Below are positions 63,173 through 64,000 of a stretch of 64,000 bases of DNA, piece by piece (within the stretch, counting starts at the first letter, position 1; every line of letters starts with the position of its first letter). A program made the translations under genes and the position numbers. This DNA is from Opacimonas sp040514355 (GTDB taxonomy: Bacteria > Pseudomonadota > Gammaproteobacteria > Enterobacterales > Alteromonadaceae). Under the pieces are notes generated by a model. The model was not told the origin of the DNA. It was given only the letters and a program-made list of their open reading frames with translations, and did no database searches. The stretch covers positions 32,108 to 96,107 of the forward strand of contig JBEVCF010000042.1 in the NCBI GenBank assembly GCA_040514355.1. Direction: 5' to 3'.

Positions 63173-64000
63173 TTGACAAGGTAGCACATCATAGCGGTAG
63201 CCTAATTCGGCTGTTGAGGTTTTGGAAATGAGTAACACATTGTAATCATCGATTACGACAGACCGTTGCTCAGGTAGTTTTTGGCACGCACTATAGGGGT
63301 AGGCCTCAAAATACCAAATGAAATGCGCAATAAGCCTATCGACAAGTTCGCCACGTTGTTGCATCGTTTGTAAAAACTGCTCATCTTCGTCAATACTCTC
63401 ATCTGAGTTGGTTGGTGCTTGCACTTCTAATGCTGGTTGTACAGACAGTTCATCATCTGAAGACAGCTCAATGATGACCCCTGATTTAGGAAGATAATCC
63501 GCAAAATATGGCAATGATATCGTAATTAAACTGCCAATCACGACCGGAATCATGATAATGCGTATCAGCATGGTTAACACAGCATTTTTCTTATCTTCCC
63601 AATGTAATTCTAGATGAAAACCTAACCACAATAATGGCAAGCGAATAAGTAACCAGAAATTTGCAAAGATCAACGCAGTGAGAAATAACACAACGCTTAT
63701 TAATGTGATCCATATAGGCATCAGCACCAAAGTAGTAAACCCTAAGGTAAACACAAAAGGCATGGGTTCAATGGTAGTGATTACATTGATTTTCATTGCA
63801 GCAAAAGCCAATGCTAAATTAGCTGTTGATGCATAACTGATTAAGATAAAACTCTTACCTAACGTCGTTGCCCATATTTTATGAAATATATTGATGATTT
63901 CACGCACAAAACCCACCATTGCGATAGTCGCCGCTAAAAATATATAGTTTCCTTCAGCTTGGAACAAACTGTAGATAAAGCAGGCAAACGCAGCAAAATA
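63146..64000 (-). CDS. Unrecognised multi-helix membrane protein, N-terminus beyond the window
   Basis: The frame is open to the right edge (64000), so the 5' part is missing; at least 284 residues are present. It has about five hydrophobic segments in the first 190 residues ('GNYIFLAATIAMVGFV', 'VLMPIWITLISVVLFLTALIFANFWLLI', 'IIMIPVVIGSLITISLPYF'), then an acidic periplasmic or cytosolic linker ('SSDDELSVQP', 'DESIDEDEQF') and a soluble tail with 'YPYSACQKLPEQRSVVIDDYNVLLIS' and a Cys near the end. No family was recognised. It is followed by the receiver-domain remnant, which overlaps its last bases. Confidence 0.6.
   Translation of the reverse strand, partial: YFAAFACFIYSLFQAEGNYIFLAATIAMVGFVREIINIFHKIWATTLGKSFILISYASTANLALAFAAMKINVITTIEPMPFVFTLGFTTLVLMPIWITLISVVLFLTALIFANFWLLIRLPLLWLGFHLELHWEDKKNAVLTMLIRIIMIPVVIGSLITISLPYFADYLPKSGVIIELSSDDELSVQPALEVQAPTNSDESIDEDEQFLQTMQQRGELVDRLIAHFIWYFEAYPYSACQKLPEQRSVVIDDYNVLLISKTSTAELGYRYDVLPCQIRRSLPLD

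Noticed and set aside
1..64000. CRISPR arrays, insertion sequences, prophage, tRNA or rRNA genes
   Set aside because: No spaced direct repeats, transposase or integrase motifs, or cloverleaf sequences were seen on reading either strand.

Overview
The window is ordinary, gene-dense chromosome of a marine-type gammaproteobacterium, most likely Alteromonadales. Supporting evidence: the gene orders lexA/plsB, yifB/ilvEDA/ilvY-ilvC, kbl-tdh and rpmB-rpmG; class II (491-residue) IlvC; a caa3-type cytochrome oxidase locus; and a large TonB-dependent receptor beside flavin-dependent tryptophan halogenases. No rRNA, tRNA, CRISPR array, insertion sequence, integrase or phage gene was recognised. All family assignments come from reading motifs and comparing remembered relatives; no database search was run.

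Layout. 1-7182: aa3/caa3 cytochrome c oxidase structural genes (coxB-coxA-cox11-coxC, minus strand) and heme A/assembly genes (SURF1, a CxxxC thioredoxin-like protein, ctaA, ctaB), with a small DUF2909 gene between them on the plus strand. 7415-10754: lexA with a textbook SOS box, and divergent plsB. 10740-19753: branched-chain amino acid locus (ilvE-ilvD-ilvA, yifB, ilvY, ilvC) lacking acetolactate synthase genes. 19758-24319: proB-proA followed by two transporters. 24425-32156: secreted M1 peptidase/DUF6702 pair, DUF6482-like, DUF3014 and DUF1285 genes, amidohydrolase, YqaA protein and an exported methyltransferase-like protein. 32251-36066: rep, ubiK, ubiA, ubiC. 36197-39663: a compact kbl-tdh-glpE-glpG operon. 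39733-44267: a GGDEF-EAL protein, a GT9 glycosyltransferase and kdkA. 44341-49054: coaD, mutM, rpmB-rpmG, radC, coaBC, slmA. 49066-53646: three exported lipoprotein hydrolases. 53994-62720: TonB receptor, two halogenases, a CDP-glycerol-transferase-like gene and a sodium/sugar symporter. 62899-64000: a frameshifted response-regulator remnant and a truncated membrane protein of unknown function.

Observations most worth a second look. The rhomboid GlpG keeps its catalytic Ser, but the catalytic His position is Tyr. Both runs of ten Ns (in glpE and coaD) are flanked by 7-8 bp duplicated ends; collapsing them restores full-length in-frame proteins, so they look like scaffolding artefacts. A decayed receiver domain lies just after the last gene. 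A perfect 7-bp palindrome sits immediately upstream of the plsB -10 box. The two tandem halogenases differ at the residue next to a conserved active-site Glu. I saw no wholly new multi-gene system; the least explained parts are the halogenase/TonB/CDP-glycerol-transferase/symporter neighbourhood and the unknown protein at the right edge.
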